A program made the position numbers and the translations under genes. Positions 17,802 to 26,491 of a DNA stretch of 64,000 nucleotides are shown piece after piece; the stretch's first letter is position 1; each line of letters begins with the position of its first letter. The notes below the pieces were generated by a model, which made no database searches, had not been told where the DNA came from, and worked only from the letters and a program-made list of their open reading frames with translations. This DNA comes from Asaia sp003994335 (lineage in GTDB: Bacteria > Pseudomonadota > Alphaproteobacteria > Acetobacterales > Acetobacteraceae), in contig NZ_JBBCOR010000002.1 in NCBI RefSeq assembly GCF_037151175.1, positions 186,001-250,000 of the forward strand. Reading direction: 5' to 3'.

Positions 17802-19313
17802 ATGTTGCCTCGCCTCCTGCCCGCCCTAGCCCTCGCTATTCCGCTCTTCTCCGCCCAGGCCGAAACGCCGGAGGGACAGGCGACGGCCCGCATCTTCGAT
17901 CATCTGCGCAGCGACCCCGCGCGCATGACCCTGTTCATGCGCAATTTTCCCAAAGGTGGGGATCTTCATAACCATCTCGCAGGGGCCATCTCGGCCGAAA
18001 GCTTTCTCGAATGGGCGTCAGGAGACGGATTATGCGTCTCGCTTTCGCAGGGACGCATCCTGCCAACAAAGTGCCGTCTGGCAACGCCCGGCGATATTCC
18101 CGCCGCCCAGTTGCATGCGCGTGACGACGCCCGCGCGGTCATGATCGATTCCTTATCGATGCATGATTTCGTTCCGACGCCCGCCGATCACTCCGGTCAC
18201 GATCACTTTTTCTCGAGTTTCGGACGCTTCGCTCCTGTGCTCGCAGCCCACCAGGGCGAGATGCTCGCCCAGGCTCGCGATCAGGCTGCCGCCGATCACG
18301 TGGTCTATCTCGAACTGATGATCTCCCCGGCTCTGGGCAGCATGGTCAAGACGGGCGACCAGCACCCCCTGCATGATCTCGACCTTGACGCCGCGCATCA
18401 GGCACTCAAGGACGAGCGTCCCCGTCTGGTGGCTGAAGCCAGACGCGATACGGACGACATGGAGCATCAGGCCCGCGACATCCTGCAATGCGATACCCCT
18501 GCCGCGCATCCTGGGTGCTCGGTGACGGTGCGGTATCTGTTCCAGGCCATCCGCACGATGACCCCGGCCCAGGTCTTTGCCCAGCTCGATGCAGGCTATG
18601 CTCTTGCCCATGAAGATCCGCGCTTTGTCGGGCTCAATTTCGTCGCCCCCGAAGACAACAGTACCGCCATGGCCGATTACGAACTGCATATGCAGATGTT
18701 CGCCAAGCTGGGCGCGCTCTACCCCGATGTCCGGCTCAGCCTTCACGCAGGCGAACTGACCCCCTCCCTCGTTCCCGCCAGCGGCCTGCAAAGCCACATT
18801 CGTGACGCGGTCGAGATCGCGGGTGCCGAGCGCATCGGCCATGGCGTGGATATCACCTGGGAGAAAGACGCCATACGCCTTCTCAACGAGATGGCGCAGC
18901 GCCGTATCGCGGTTGAGGTCAATCTGGTCAGCAATGCCCAGATCCTGGGAGTGAGCGGCGCAGAGCATCCGCTCAGTCTCTATCGCCGCGCCCATGTACC
19001 CGTCGTGCTTTCGACCGACGATGAAGGCGTATCGCGCAGCAATCTGACCGAAGACTACCTCAGGGCGCTTACCACCACATCACTGAGCTATGCCGATCTG
19101 AAAACCCTGTCTCGCAACAGTCTGACCTACGCCTTCATTCCCGGCACATCGCTCTGGGACGGGGATCATGTGACCACACTCTGCAAGGCGCCGCAGAGCT
19201 TCGCCTGTGCGGATTTCCTGAAAAAAAGCCAGAAAGCCCGCCTCCAGCTTCAGCTCGAGCAGAACTTCGCCGCTTTTGAAAACACTGTCAGCCACGAGCC
19301 CCTTTTCCAGTGA
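17802..19313 (+). CDS. Exported adenosine deaminase-like protein
   Basis: This is a metal-dependent amidohydrolase of the adenosine/AMP deaminase family, 503 residues. The ATG at 17802 gives a clean signal peptide (MLPRLLPALALAIPLFSAQA), so the enzyme should act in the periplasm or outside. Family motifs are KGGDLHNHLAGAIS (HxH metal site, ~residue 51), RLSLHAGELTP (substrate His and catalytic Glu region), ERIGHGVDI, and the C-terminal metal Asp in VPVVLSTDDEGVSR. It is longer than E. coli Add and more like secreted or ADGF-type deaminases. The stop overlaps the next start by GTGA, coupling it to a nucleoside permease-like protein. It probably converts adenosine or deoxyadenosine to inosine outside the cytoplasm. 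Confidence 0.85.
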   Translation: MLPRLLPALALAIPLFSAQAETPEGQATARIFDHLRSDPARMTLFMRNFPKGGDLHNHLAGAISAESFLEWASGDGLCVSLSQGRILPTKCRLATPGDIPAAQLHARDDARAVMIDSLSMHDFVPTPADHSGHDHFFSSFGRFAPVLAAHQGEMLAQARDQAAADHVVYLELMISPALGSMVKTGDQHPLHDLDLDAAHQALKDERPRLVAEARRDTDDMEHQARDILQCDTPAAHPGCSVTVRYLFQAIRTMTPAQVFAQLDAGYALAHEDPRFVGLNFVAPEDNSTAMADYELHMQMFAKLGALYPDVRLSLHAGELTPSLVPASGLQSHIRDAVEIAGAERIGHGVDITWEKDAIRLLNEMAQRRIAVEVNLVSNAQILGVSGAEHPLSLYRRAHVPVVLSTDDEGVSRSNLTEDYLRALTTTSLSYADLKTLSRNSLTYAFIPGTSLWDGDHVTTLCKAPQSFACADFLKKSQKARLQLQLEQNFAAFENTVSHEPLFQ

Positions 19314-20434
19314 GGACCCTTCGCCCGATGCTCAAGCGCCTTCTTGCCCTCTCGGCCCTCTCCCTTTGCGGCACGGCGCTCATCGCGCCCGCTTTTTCCC
19401 TCCCAGCCGCCGCCGAGTCCAGCCCCGCCAGAATTCCAGTTCGCGTTGTGGTTGTAACCACGTTCGAGATTGGCAAGGACACGGGCGACACCCCGGGCGA
19501 GTATCAGAACTGGATCGAAAAGCTCCCCTTGAGCCAGACGCTACCCGCACCGGGCACCGATCATGAGGTGATGCACTACAACCCGGAGTTGCAGGTCCTC
19601 GCCATCGCTTCCGGTGAAGGTCCACAGCACATGGCCTCTGCCATGACGGCACTCATTCTCGACCCTCGCTTCGACCTGCGTCACAGCTATTTCGTCCTCG
19701 CCGGCATTGCAGGGATCGACCCCGATTTCGGAACGATCGGCTCTGCCGTCTGGGCCCCCCGAGTGATCAATGGCGGCCTCGCGCATCTGGTCGACCCACG
19801 CGAGATCCCGAAAGACTGGCCGGATGGCTTTACACCCGTACAGGGCAGCCGCCCCGATCAGTCGCCCCGCCCGCCCCTGCACTCGCTGTCAGGCGACATG
19901 GTCTACACGCTCAATCCCGGCCTTACGAACTGGGCCTATGCCCTCACCAGATCGATTTCCCTGCCCGACAGCGATGGCATGAAACAGAGCCGCGCCCGCT
20001 ATCGCGGCTATGCCCCCGCCCAGAAGCCCCCTTCTGTTGTGATCGGCGACACGATCTCGGGAGAAACCTTCTGGGTTGGCAAGCTCATGAACCGCTGGGC
20101 CGAACGCTGGGTGCGCTACTGGACCGATAACAAGGGCGTCATGGCCACGACCGCCGAAGAGGATATCGCTTTCTGTCAGGCCCTGGCGCTTCAGGCCAAG
20201 GCCGGACGCGTCGATCCCGATCGCGCCCTGCTTCTGCGCACCGCAAGCAATTTCGACATGCCGCCTCCGGGTCAGACCGCCGCGCAGCTTCTCTCGGATG
20301 AAGCGAATGAGAAGGGCTATTCAGCGTTCATCCCCTCGGTAAACGCCGCCTATCAGATCGGCAGCGTCGTCGTGCGTGAACTTGCCACCCATTGGGACCG
20401 CTACGAGAATACGATTCCCTCTGCAGGGAAGTAA
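19310..20434 (+). CDS. Purine nucleoside permease (NUP) family protein
   Basis: This is a 374-residue member of the NUP family (Candida purine nucleoside permease type). A signal peptide-like N-terminus (LLALSALSLCGTALIAPAFSLPAAA) is followed by the conserved VRVVVVTTFEIGKDTGD, LAIASGEGPQHMASAM, FVLAGIAGIDPDFGTIGS and VNAAYQIGSVVVREL segments. The GTG at 19310 overlaps the deaminase stop; an ATG at 19328 is an alternative start. There are no multiple membrane helices. The fold pattern resembles nucleoside phosphorylases, so in bacteria it may bind or cleave nucleosides in the periplasm rather than form a channel. Pairing with an exported adenosine deaminase supports external nucleoside processing. 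Confidence 0.82.
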   Translation: MRTLRPMLKRLLALSALSLCGTALIAPAFSLPAAAESSPARIPVRVVVVTTFEIGKDTGDTPGEYQNWIEKLPLSQTLPAPGTDHEVMHYNPELQVLAIASGEGPQHMASAMTALILDPRFDLRHSYFVLAGIAGIDPDFGTIGSAVWAPRVINGGLAHLVDPREIPKDWPDGFTPVQGSRPDQSPRPPLHSLSGDMVYTLNPGLTNWAYALTRSISLPDSDGMKQSRARYRGYAPAQKPPSVVIGDTISGETFWVGKLMNRWAERWVRYWTDNKGVMATTAEEDIAFCQALALQAKAGRVDPDRALLLRTASNFDMPPPGQTAAQLLSDEANEKGYSAFIPSVNAAYQIGSVVVRELATHWDRYENTIPSAGK

Positions 20435-20468
20435 GCCGAACAGGAGAGGCCGGGATGCGGGCTAGGCG

Positions 20469-20485
20469 AGAGGGCGTCGCCCTCT
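20469..20485. terminator. Hairpin AGAGGGC-GTC-GCCCTCT after the permease gene
   Basis: 7-bp arms with a GTC loop, followed by GAAAACCCC. It lies between the convergent permease and AraC genes. The core and the trailing A-rich/CCC segment resemble the hairpin at 26453-26474, suggesting a dispersed family. Confidence 0.55.
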
Positions 20486-20534
20486 GAAAACCCCATCCCG
20501 GACCTAAACTCCGCGAAATTGGCTGGTCCGGGCG

Positions 20535-21383
20535 TCAGAATGACTCCCCTCCTCCCGGAGGCGGCTCATCATCCATTCCCCGGCTTCGCTTCTGATACTG
20601 CAGCGGAGCAAGGCCGATGACTCGCGTGAAGGATTTGGCGAAAGCGCTCATGGACGCATAGCCGGCTTCAGCCGCGACATACGTCACCCTTTCCCCCTGA
20701 CCGAGCAGAATCGCCGCGTGAAATAACCGCGCCTGCGTGATCCAGTGCTGCCAGCTCATGCCGGTTTCCTCTCGGAAATGCCTTCGAAAGCTGCGTTCCG
20801 ACATCCCTGCCACCCGCAAAACTGCGTCCAGTCCAACCGAGCCGGGATCAGCGCGCGCTGCATCCATGGCCCTGACGAGCCCGGAGTGACGCGCCCGAGG
20901 CAGGACAAAATTGCCGGCGCGGACCGCGTCGCACTGCTCCCGCACCAGAAGCAGCAAGGTCCTGAAAAAAACCGCTGCGATCGGGCATTCCTCCCTTTCG
21001 CCCCCAGGCCAGCGCAGGGCATAGAACACCATCTCGCGCAGTACGGGCGCGACGGGAAAAATCTCGATCCTGCCACTCTTCTCATCCCCCTGAGAGACCC
21101 TGAAAAAAAGGGATACGCCATCGAGATCGCGGATCATCGTCCTGTGCGGGACATGGGCTGATATCCAGACGGCGTGCCCCGCAGGCAGAAGATGCACCCC
21201 GTCCCGCCCCTCGACCTGAGTCGTCCCTTTCCGTGCATAGATGATCTGGTGGTAGGGGTGTTCATGCCAGCCATAAGCCACCGGCTCCGTCACCTTGCGC
21301 AGGGCGAAAGCTGCATTGCACGGCGCATCCAGACCAGTCTCGGCCAGAATGACGCGCGTCTCCTCGTCTGTCAGGGTCTTCAT
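20535..21383 (-). CDS. AraC-family transcriptional regulator with cupin sensor
   Basis: The N-terminal cupin domain is marked by YGWHEHPYHQIIYARKGT and LLPAGHAVWISAHVPH. The C-terminal double helix-turn-helix contains RVAGMSERSFRRHFREETGMSW and YVAAEAGYASMSAFAKSFTRVIGLAP. This is the AraC subgroup that senses small molecules via the His-rich cupin pocket. The ATG at 21383 (MKTLTDEETR) is the preferred start; in-frame starts at 21416 and 21470 would add residues of no family character. It is divergent from the methyltransferase gene at 21473, which may be its target. Confidence 0.85.
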   Translation of the reverse strand: MKTLTDEETRVILAETGLDAPCNAAFALRKVTEPVAYGWHEHPYHQIIYARKGTTQVEGRDGVHLLPAGHAVWISAHVPHRTMIRDLDGVSLFFRVSQGDEKSGRIEIFPVAPVLREMVFYALRWPGGEREECPIAAVFFRTLLLLVREQCDAVRAGNFVLPRARHSGLVRAMDAARADPGSVGLDAVLRVAGMSERSFRRHFREETGMSWQHWITQARLFHAAILLGQGERVTYVAAEAGYASMSAFAKSFTRVIGLAPLQYQKRSRGMDDEPPPGGGESF

Positions 21384-21472
21384 CTGGCCGTTTCCCGCTA
21401 TTTTATGACCGCGCATCGTTAGTCGGCCAGGGTTCTGTGCCTTAACCTGCCGGGGTAAGGAAAGGAACAATC

Positions 21473-22246
21473 ATGACCGATGCGGCATCCCCTCATGACA
21501 CACGGATAATCGACCAGTTCACGCGCTGGGCCTCCCCGTTTGCTGCGCTCCCTCTCCATGCCGAGGCCGAGAGCATGGCGCACACGATAGCCGCCTGCGC
21601 TGTTGAACCGGGGATGAGCGTGCTCGATGTGGCATGCGGCCCCGGGATTGTCGCCTGTGCCCTGGCGAGAGAAGGCGGGGTCGTGACCGGCATCGATCTC
21701 ACACCCGCCATGATCGACCAGGCCCAACAGCGTGCCCGGCAAACCGGCACGACTGCCTGCTTCCAGATTGGCAATGCACGCGCCCTCCCCTTCGCTGACG
21801 GCGCGTTCCATCGTGTCGTGACGCGCTACAGTTTCCATCACATGGAGACCCCGGCGCTCTGCCTGCAGGAGATGGTTCGGGTCTGTCGTCCCGGTGGGCG
21901 GGTGATCGTGATCGACGCCACGCCCACGCCCGAATGTCGGGAGCGCTATGACGAAGCCGAGAAACTGCGTGACGCCTCTCATACCCGCGCCCTAACGCTG
22001 GCTGAGCTCGAAGCTCTCGGAAACGAGGCGGGGCTGTCGGCTTTGATGGTTCATCAATACCGCCTGGAGTCGCAACTGACCGATCAGGTGGCACAGGAAG
22101 ATCTGCCGGCTCTGACCGCGTTATTCAGAGAGGAAATTGCAAGCGGTCAAGACCGGTCTGGTATGCGTGCCAGTGAGATCGATAACGTCATTCGCTTTAC
22201 TTTTCCCCTGTCGATCGTCGCATGGAAGAAACCTGCGCCACTCTGA
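21473..22246 (+). CDS. Class I SAM-dependent methyltransferase
   Basis: This is a 257-residue cytoplasmic methyltransferase of the UbiE/COQ5-like small-molecule type. Motif I is VLDVACGPGIVACAL near residue 44, an acidic residue follows at GIDLTP, and motif with ALPFADGAFHRVVTRYSFHHM and PGGRVIVID follow in order. The substrate is not predictable. It is divergent from the AraC regulator, with a short shared promoter region, and so is probably controlled by it. Confidence 0.8.
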   Translation: MTDAASPHDTRIIDQFTRWASPFAALPLHAEAESMAHTIAACAVEPGMSVLDVACGPGIVACALAREGGVVTGIDLTPAMIDQAQQRARQTGTTACFQIGNARALPFADGAFHRVVTRYSFHHMETPALCLQEMVRVCRPGGRVIVIDATPTPECRERYDEAEKLRDASHTRALTLAELEALGNEAGLSALMVHQYRLESQLTDQVAQEDLPALTALFREEIASGQDRSGMRASEIDNVIRFTFPLSIVAWKKPAPL

Positions 22247-22622
22247 AGCGGACGGAACAGAGGGCGGCCCCTGAGGCTCGAACCTTGTTGCTTCGGCATG
22301 GGCACCTTGACAGAGGTGCTGGGCAATAACTGGCATTGAGTTGATCTGCGTCGACTGCCGCACCTGCTCATGGCGCGTCTGGTGGCCTCTCTCAAACATC
22401 TCACTACGATATATCGCCCCCTGCCAGAGGAGCGGGATCATCTTCGCGAACCGCAATGACCTACGCCAGCGCACGGAAGAGGGGGCTGCGGGTCATATGA
22501 TCGGCTTTGTCGGAGAGGGATGGCACACGTATCGGCATGCGGTGACGAACAAGCCTCGCTGGTCATCCATATGATCGGGCCTGCTTGCGCGAAAAACCTG
22601 CCTGGCTGGAAGGGTGTGTCGG
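22247..22622. other. Region without a convincing gene
   Basis: Several short frames exist on both strands, none with a clear family pattern. One forward frame (22341-22574) contains GEGWHTYRHA, which resembles the box II of tyrosine recombinases, but the rest of the frame does not fit. It may be a decayed remnant or chance. Confidence 0.4.
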
Positions 22623-23255
22623 TCACGGCGCGTGGCCGTGGAGCGCTCTCGCCGAGGTGTTCCCCCCAATGAGTGAGCGCAGCCCGACCATGACAACCGC
22701 CGCGACCTGTTCCAGGCTTGAGCAGCTCGCGCCATCACGGGCCGCAGCCGACATACCAGCCATCGTCACGGTCAGGACATCGGTTACCATCGACGCTACC
22801 TGTGGCGCCGTGCGGGCGATCAGGGCCTCAAGCTTTTCACGACGAGCCCGGGCGATACGCAGGGCGATGCCTCTCCCCTCATCGCTGCGATCGGCACGTA
22901 AGGCCTCAAGGATCAGGCACCCGGCCCGATCGCTGCAGGCTGTGTAAGTACGCGCAGCGTCCCCCAGCAACTCGGCAATACTGTCGATGACCGGACGGTC
23001 GTCGCGGAAGAAGATGTCGAGAGGCAAGATCTCAGCGGCATAGGCCTCAGCGATCCTCTCGAAATAGGCGGCCTTGCTGCCAAACGCGGCGTAGAAGCTG
23101 GCCGGTCTGATACCGATTGCCTCAGTGATGGCGGCAATGCCCAGCGCCTCATAGCCATGCGTGTGGAACAGCGCGCGCCCAGCGGAGAGAGCCTCTTGCG
23201 GGTCGAACCGGCGGGGACGACCTCGTACGGCCTTCGACGATAATTGATCGGTCAC
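22623..23255 (-). CDS. TetR-family transcriptional regulator
   Basis: This is a 210-residue repressor. The N-terminal helix-turn-helix is RGRPRRFDPQEAL...HGYEALGIAAITEAIGIRPASFYAAFGSKAAYF (residues ~11-64), followed by an all-helical ligand-binding domain. It is divergent from the SDR operon that starts at 23326, with only 70 bases between, so it very likely represses that operon and itself. The ligand is probably a substrate or product of the operon. Confidence 0.87.
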   Translation of the reverse strand: MTDQLSSKAVRGRPRRFDPQEALSAGRALFHTHGYEALGIAAITEAIGIRPASFYAAFGSKAAYFERIAEAYAAEILPLDIFFRDDRPVIDSIAELLGDAARTYTACSDRAGCLILEALRADRSDEGRGIALRIARARREKLEALIARTAPQVASMVTDVLTVTMAGMSAAARDGASCSSLEQVAAVVMVGLRSLIGGNTSARALHGHAP

Positions 23256-23266
23256 TCAAAAAACCC

Positions 23267-23294
23267 TTGACGATAATCCTGCATTAATTATGTA
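23267..23294 (+). promoter_or_regulatory. Candidate sigma70-type promoter of the SDR operon
   Basis: TTGACG at 23267-23272 and TATGTA at 23289-23294 are spaced by 16 bases, 32 bases before the SDR start codon. AAGGAG at 23314-23319 is the ribosome binding site. A 9-base direct repeat GACGATAAT (23236-23244 and 23269-23277) overlaps the TetR start and the -35 box, and could belong to the repressor site. Confidence 0.45.
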
Positions 23295-23325
23295 GCGTTC
23301 GATCAATAAATTCAAGGAGCGCCTC

Positions 23326-24039
23326 ATGTCAGGTTCGACAGCACGAAAAGTCCTGATCACCGGCGGTAGTCGAGGGATCGGGGCAGCAATCGTCGGGAGG
23401 TTTGCGGCGGAAGGCGACGACGTCTCGTTCACCTGGTCGGGCTCGCGGGAAGCGGCAGAAGCAGTCGCGGCCCGAACCGGCGCACGCGCCATCCGCAGCG
23501 ATGCCTCGGACCGTGATGCAACGATCACCCTGTTGCGCGATACGGGCCCGCTCGATGTTCTCGTCTATAATTCCGCCGTACTGCTGCCGGGCGATCCACT
23601 GACCCTGGAGCCCAATTCCGTCGACCATCTGTTCGACGTGAATATCCGCGGCCCGTATTTCGCCTCCGTCGAGGCGGCGCGGCAGATGAAGAAGGGCGGA
23701 CGGATCATACTGATCGGCTCGGTGCACGGGGACCGTATGCCATTCGAGGGGATCACAGCGTATGGAATGAGCAAATCGGCATTGCAGGGCCTTGCGCGCG
23801 GTCTCGCCCGGGATCTTGGCGCGCGCGATATTACGGTAAACGTGGTGCAGCCCGGGCCAACGAACACGGATATGAACCCCCATGATGGCCTCCTCGCACA
23901 AGCAATGCATGACGAAATGGCGCTCAAGCGCCACGGCACAGCAGAGGACGTAGCCCATCTGGTCGCCTATCTCGCGGGTCCGCATGCGCGCGGGATAACG
24001 GGCGCCATGCACACGATCGATGGCGGTTTCGGCGCATGA
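23326..24039 (+). CDS. SDR-family oxidoreductase
   Basis: This is a 237-residue classical short-chain dehydrogenase. The cofactor motif TGGSRGIGAA is near residue 13, the serine is in LIGSVHGD, and the catalytic pair is YGMSK. The C-terminus ends TIDGGFGA, typical for FabG-like enzymes. It is the first gene of an operon with EthD, hydrolase and HIBADH-like genes, and overlaps the next start by ATGA. The substrate is unknown; TetR control and the companion genes suggest a catabolic or detoxifying role. Confidence 0.85.
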   Translation: MSGSTARKVLITGGSRGIGAAIVGRFAAEGDDVSFTWSGSREAAEAVAARTGARAIRSDASDRDATITLLRDTGPLDVLVYNSAVLLPGDPLTLEPNSVDHLFDVNIRGPYFASVEAARQMKKGGRIILIGSVHGDRMPFEGITAYGMSKSALQGLARGLARDLGARDITVNVVQPGPTNTDMNPHDGLLAQAMHDEMALKRHGTAEDVAHLVAYLAGPHARGITGAMHTIDGGFGA

Positions 24040-24341
24040 GCGAGGCGGTGCTCTTTGTAATCTATCGCGGTGCTTCAGATGATCGTTTCGACCGAGAATA
24101 TTACGGCGCTCATCACCTGCCTCTGGTGAGGGGCGCCTTTGCGCCCCATGGGCTCGTGTCGCTCGCCGCATTCTATCCGGCGCAGGATAATCCCGGGACG
24201 ATCGCCCTGTGCGAATGTCGCTTCGCAGATGCGTCGAGCATGGAGCGCGCATTCGGCAGTCCGGAGGCTTCGGCCGTCATGGCCGATATTCCGCGGTTTA
24301 CTGATCTCCTACCGTCCCGCCTGCGCGCAATCCCTCTCTGA
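24036..24341 (+). CDS. EthD-family small protein
   Basis: This is a 101-residue dimeric alpha/beta-barrel protein. The EthD pattern is seen in FVIYRGASDDRFDREYYGAHHLPLV at the N-terminus, with the FDxxYYxxHHxPL core, and in the final FTDLLPSR. EthD-like proteins accompany degradation clusters (ether, lactone, aromatic), where they may act as monooxygenase-like or isomerase-like helpers, but their chemistry is mostly unproven. It overlaps the SDR stop by ATGA and precedes the hydrolase by 9 bases. Confidence 0.78.
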   Translation: MSEAVLFVIYRGASDDRFDREYYGAHHLPLVRGAFAPHGLVSLAAFYPAQDNPGTIALCECRFADASSMERAFGSPEASAVMADIPRFTDLLPSRLRAIPL

Positions 24342-24350
24342 GGACCTGAC

Positions 24351-25352
24351 ATGAGTGATGAGAAACCATGGTCGCATGCGCCATTGCGCAATATTCGCCG
24401 GGGGCATTTCTGGATCCCGGGAGAGCGCGTGACCCATTCCGGGCGGCGCTATCAGCGCGCGCCCATGTATGTGGAGTGGGAGGCACCCGAACACGTCATT
24501 CACCCCTATCCGATCATCCTGATGCATGGAGGCGGGTTTCAGGGCACGGAGTGGTTCGACACGCCTGATGGTCGGCCGGGATGGGCGCAGCGTCTGGTCG
24601 AGGCAGGCTACGTCGCCCTCGTGATCGACCGGCCGGGACATGGGCGCTCTCCCCTGCATACGGAAATCACCGGTGCGATGGGACCGCCGTTTTCCTATGA
24701 AGCCGCGCGTCAGATCTATTTTCCCCAAGCCGACCCGCGCCATACGCAATGGCCGTTTGACGCGGATGATGAGGGCGCGCTCGACGCATTCGTTGCAGGC
24801 TACGGGCCGTTGCCTGCTGATCTCTGTACCTCCCAGACGATGGACGCCGACCGGATCGCGGCGCTTTTGGACAGGATCGGTCCCGCGATCCTGCTGACAC
24901 ATTCAGCCTCGGGCCCGGATGGCTGGCTCGTCGCCGATAGAAGGCCCGATCTCGTACAGGGCATCATCGCCATCGAGCCGATGGGACCGCCCTTCGCAAC
25001 CATCCCCAATATTGGTCCGATGAGCTGGGGCATCGCCGCAGCGCCGCTCGCCTTCGAACCGCCCGTACAGGATGCGGCAATGCTGCACGCATCAGAGCCC
25101 GGAACATATCGTCTACCATCTCTGGCCGGGAAGCCGATCCTGATCGTCACCGCCGAGGCCAGCGCGTTTGCAGCGGCAAGCCCGCCGACCGCCGCATTCC
25201 TCAATGACGCGGGGGCCTCTGCCACAGTGATGCATCTTCCGGATCATGGGGTGCATGGTAACGGGCATGGGCTGATCTACGAGAAAAACTCCGACGCGGC
25301 GCTGGCTCCTGTGCTGGCATGGCTTGCATCGAATTTAGAGGTGTCAGCATGA
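24351..25352 (+). CDS. Alpha/beta hydrolase
   Basis: This is a 333-residue hydrolase without signal peptide. The oxyanion region is ILMHGGGFQGTEWFD, the nucleophile elbow is THSASGPDGW (Ser in the usual G/H-x-S-x-G position with Thr-His-Ser-Ala-Ser-Gly), and the catalytic His lies in LPDHGVHGNGHG. The segment IAIEPMGPPF after the elbow is characteristic of a subgroup of secondary-metabolite and lactone-type hydrolases. It ends in an ATGA overlap with the next gene. The substrate is unknown, and it is likely a step in the same pathway as the SDR. Confidence 0.8.
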   Translation: MSDEKPWSHAPLRNIRRGHFWIPGERVTHSGRRYQRAPMYVEWEAPEHVIHPYPIILMHGGGFQGTEWFDTPDGRPGWAQRLVEAGYVALVIDRPGHGRSPLHTEITGAMGPPFSYEAARQIYFPQADPRHTQWPFDADDEGALDAFVAGYGPLPADLCTSQTMDADRIAALLDRIGPAILLTHSASGPDGWLVADRRPDLVQGIIAIEPMGPPFATIPNIGPMSWGIAAAPLAFEPPVQDAAMLHASEPGTYRLPSLAGKPILIVTAEASAFAAASPPTAAFLNDAGASATVMHLPDHGVHGNGHGLIYEKNSDAALAPVLAWLASNLEVSA

Positions 25353-26209
25353 AAATTGCCCTGATCGGCCTTGGTGCGATGGGTCGCGCCATCGCCACCA
25401 ATCTGGTGCATGACGGCCATGACGTTTGTGCCTGGACGCGCTCGGGCCGCACGGTTGAAGGCGTGGCTGCGTTGCAGACACCGGAGGAGGCGTTCAACGC
25501 CGATGTCGTTCTGACGCTCCTGTCGGATGATGCGGCCATCCGCTCGGTGATCGTCGATCCGGGTTTGGTGTCACGCGCCCCCTCCGGTGTGATCCATGTC
25601 GTCATGTCCACGATATCGGTCGCATTTGCACGCGAACTGACAGAGCTTCACGCCCTATATGGAATGGCCTACGTAGCGAGCCCTGTCCTTGGCAGGCCCG
25701 ATGTTGCGGCAGCAGGCGCATTGCAGATACTTGCGGCTGGCGGCGCAGTCCATCTGGACAGGCTTGCACCCGTATTTGCGGTTCTGGGCAGGCGTGTCTG
25801 GCCAATGGGGGAAGATCCCTCCGGAGCTTACGCGGCCAAGATCGCCTGCAATATGATGATTACCATGGCCATCCAGGCAATGGCCGAGGCTGTCGTGCTG
25901 ACCGAGGCCAGCGGTGTCTCGCGTGAGGCATTTTTCGACCTGATTCTCAACACGTTGTTCGGCAGCAGATCCTATCAGGTCTATTCCGGGAATATTGCGA
26001 AACGGGTCTATGAACCCGGCTTCCGGGCCAGCCTTGGCCTGAAGGATCTGAGATTAGCGACAGAGGCAGGCGCCGCAGCAGGGCATGAACTGCCAATGCT
26101 GGCAGCGGTCTTCAAACGGATGAGAGAAGCTATCGCCGCCGGACATGGAGAAAAGGACTGGTCCATCATCGCGGCTCAGACGCTTGGAGAAGCGAAGGAG
26201 AATCATTGA
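25349..26209 (+). CDS. 3-hydroxyisobutyrate dehydrogenase-like oxidoreductase
   Basis: This is a 286-residue NAD(P)-dependent beta-hydroxyacid dehydrogenase family member. The N-terminal Rossmann motif is IALIGLGAMGRAIATNL, followed by VVLTLLSDDAAI and YVASPVLGRPDVAAAGAL. The catalytic Lys is in AAKIACNMMI, and the C-terminal helical domain ends around LPMLAAVFKRM. The ATG at 25349 overlaps the hydrolase stop. It is the last gene of the operon. The family reduces or oxidises small hydroxy acids and tartronate semialdehyde, so the substrate cannot be fixed. Confidence 0.83.
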   Translation: MKIALIGLGAMGRAIATNLVHDGHDVCAWTRSGRTVEGVAALQTPEEAFNADVVLTLLSDDAAIRSVIVDPGLVSRAPSGVIHVVMSTISVAFARELTELHALYGMAYVASPVLGRPDVAAAGALQILAAGGAVHLDRLAPVFAVLGRRVWPMGEDPSGAYAAKIACNMMITMAIQAMAEAVVLTEASGVSREAFFDLILNTLFGSRSYQVYSGNIAKRVYEPGFRASLGLKDLRLATEAGAAAGHELPMLAAVFKRMREAIAAGHGEKDWSIIAAQTLGEAKENH

Positions 26210-26452
26210 GGCGCTTCCGCCCCATGGAACAGGCATGGGCGGGGGTCAGGCGTAAGGGGCGCGATCCCAGGAGGATCGACGTTGCACGGACCAAGTGAAT
26301 GAGAGGATGACGGACAGATTGTCCGCCAGAGAGGAATCTTCCCTGCCCGCCTCCTGAGTAAGCCGGGTTATCGTCCGCCCATGAATGGATCCATATCCTG
26401 CAGCGACAAAGATCGTGGTCGGGTTGATCATGGGGCGCTGCCCCATTCCCTG

Positions 26453-26474
26453 CCAAAGGGCCGTCGCCCTTTGG
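26453..26474. terminator. Hairpin CCAAAGGGC...GCCCTTTGG between convergent genes
   Basis: 9-bp arms around CGTC, followed by AAACCC, in the 280-base non-coding gap between the dehydrogenase and the fRMsr gene. The context GGGGCGCTGCCCC upstream forms a second small dyad. It probably ends transcription from both sides. The core is similar to the hairpin at 20469. Confidence 0.6.
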
Positions 26475-26491
26475 AAACCCTCAACGAAATC

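Noticed and set aside
22261..22300. GGTTCGAG-like T-arm sequence on the minus strand
   Set aside because: Flanking bases do not pair into a T-stem and no cloverleaf can be drawn, so not a tRNA.
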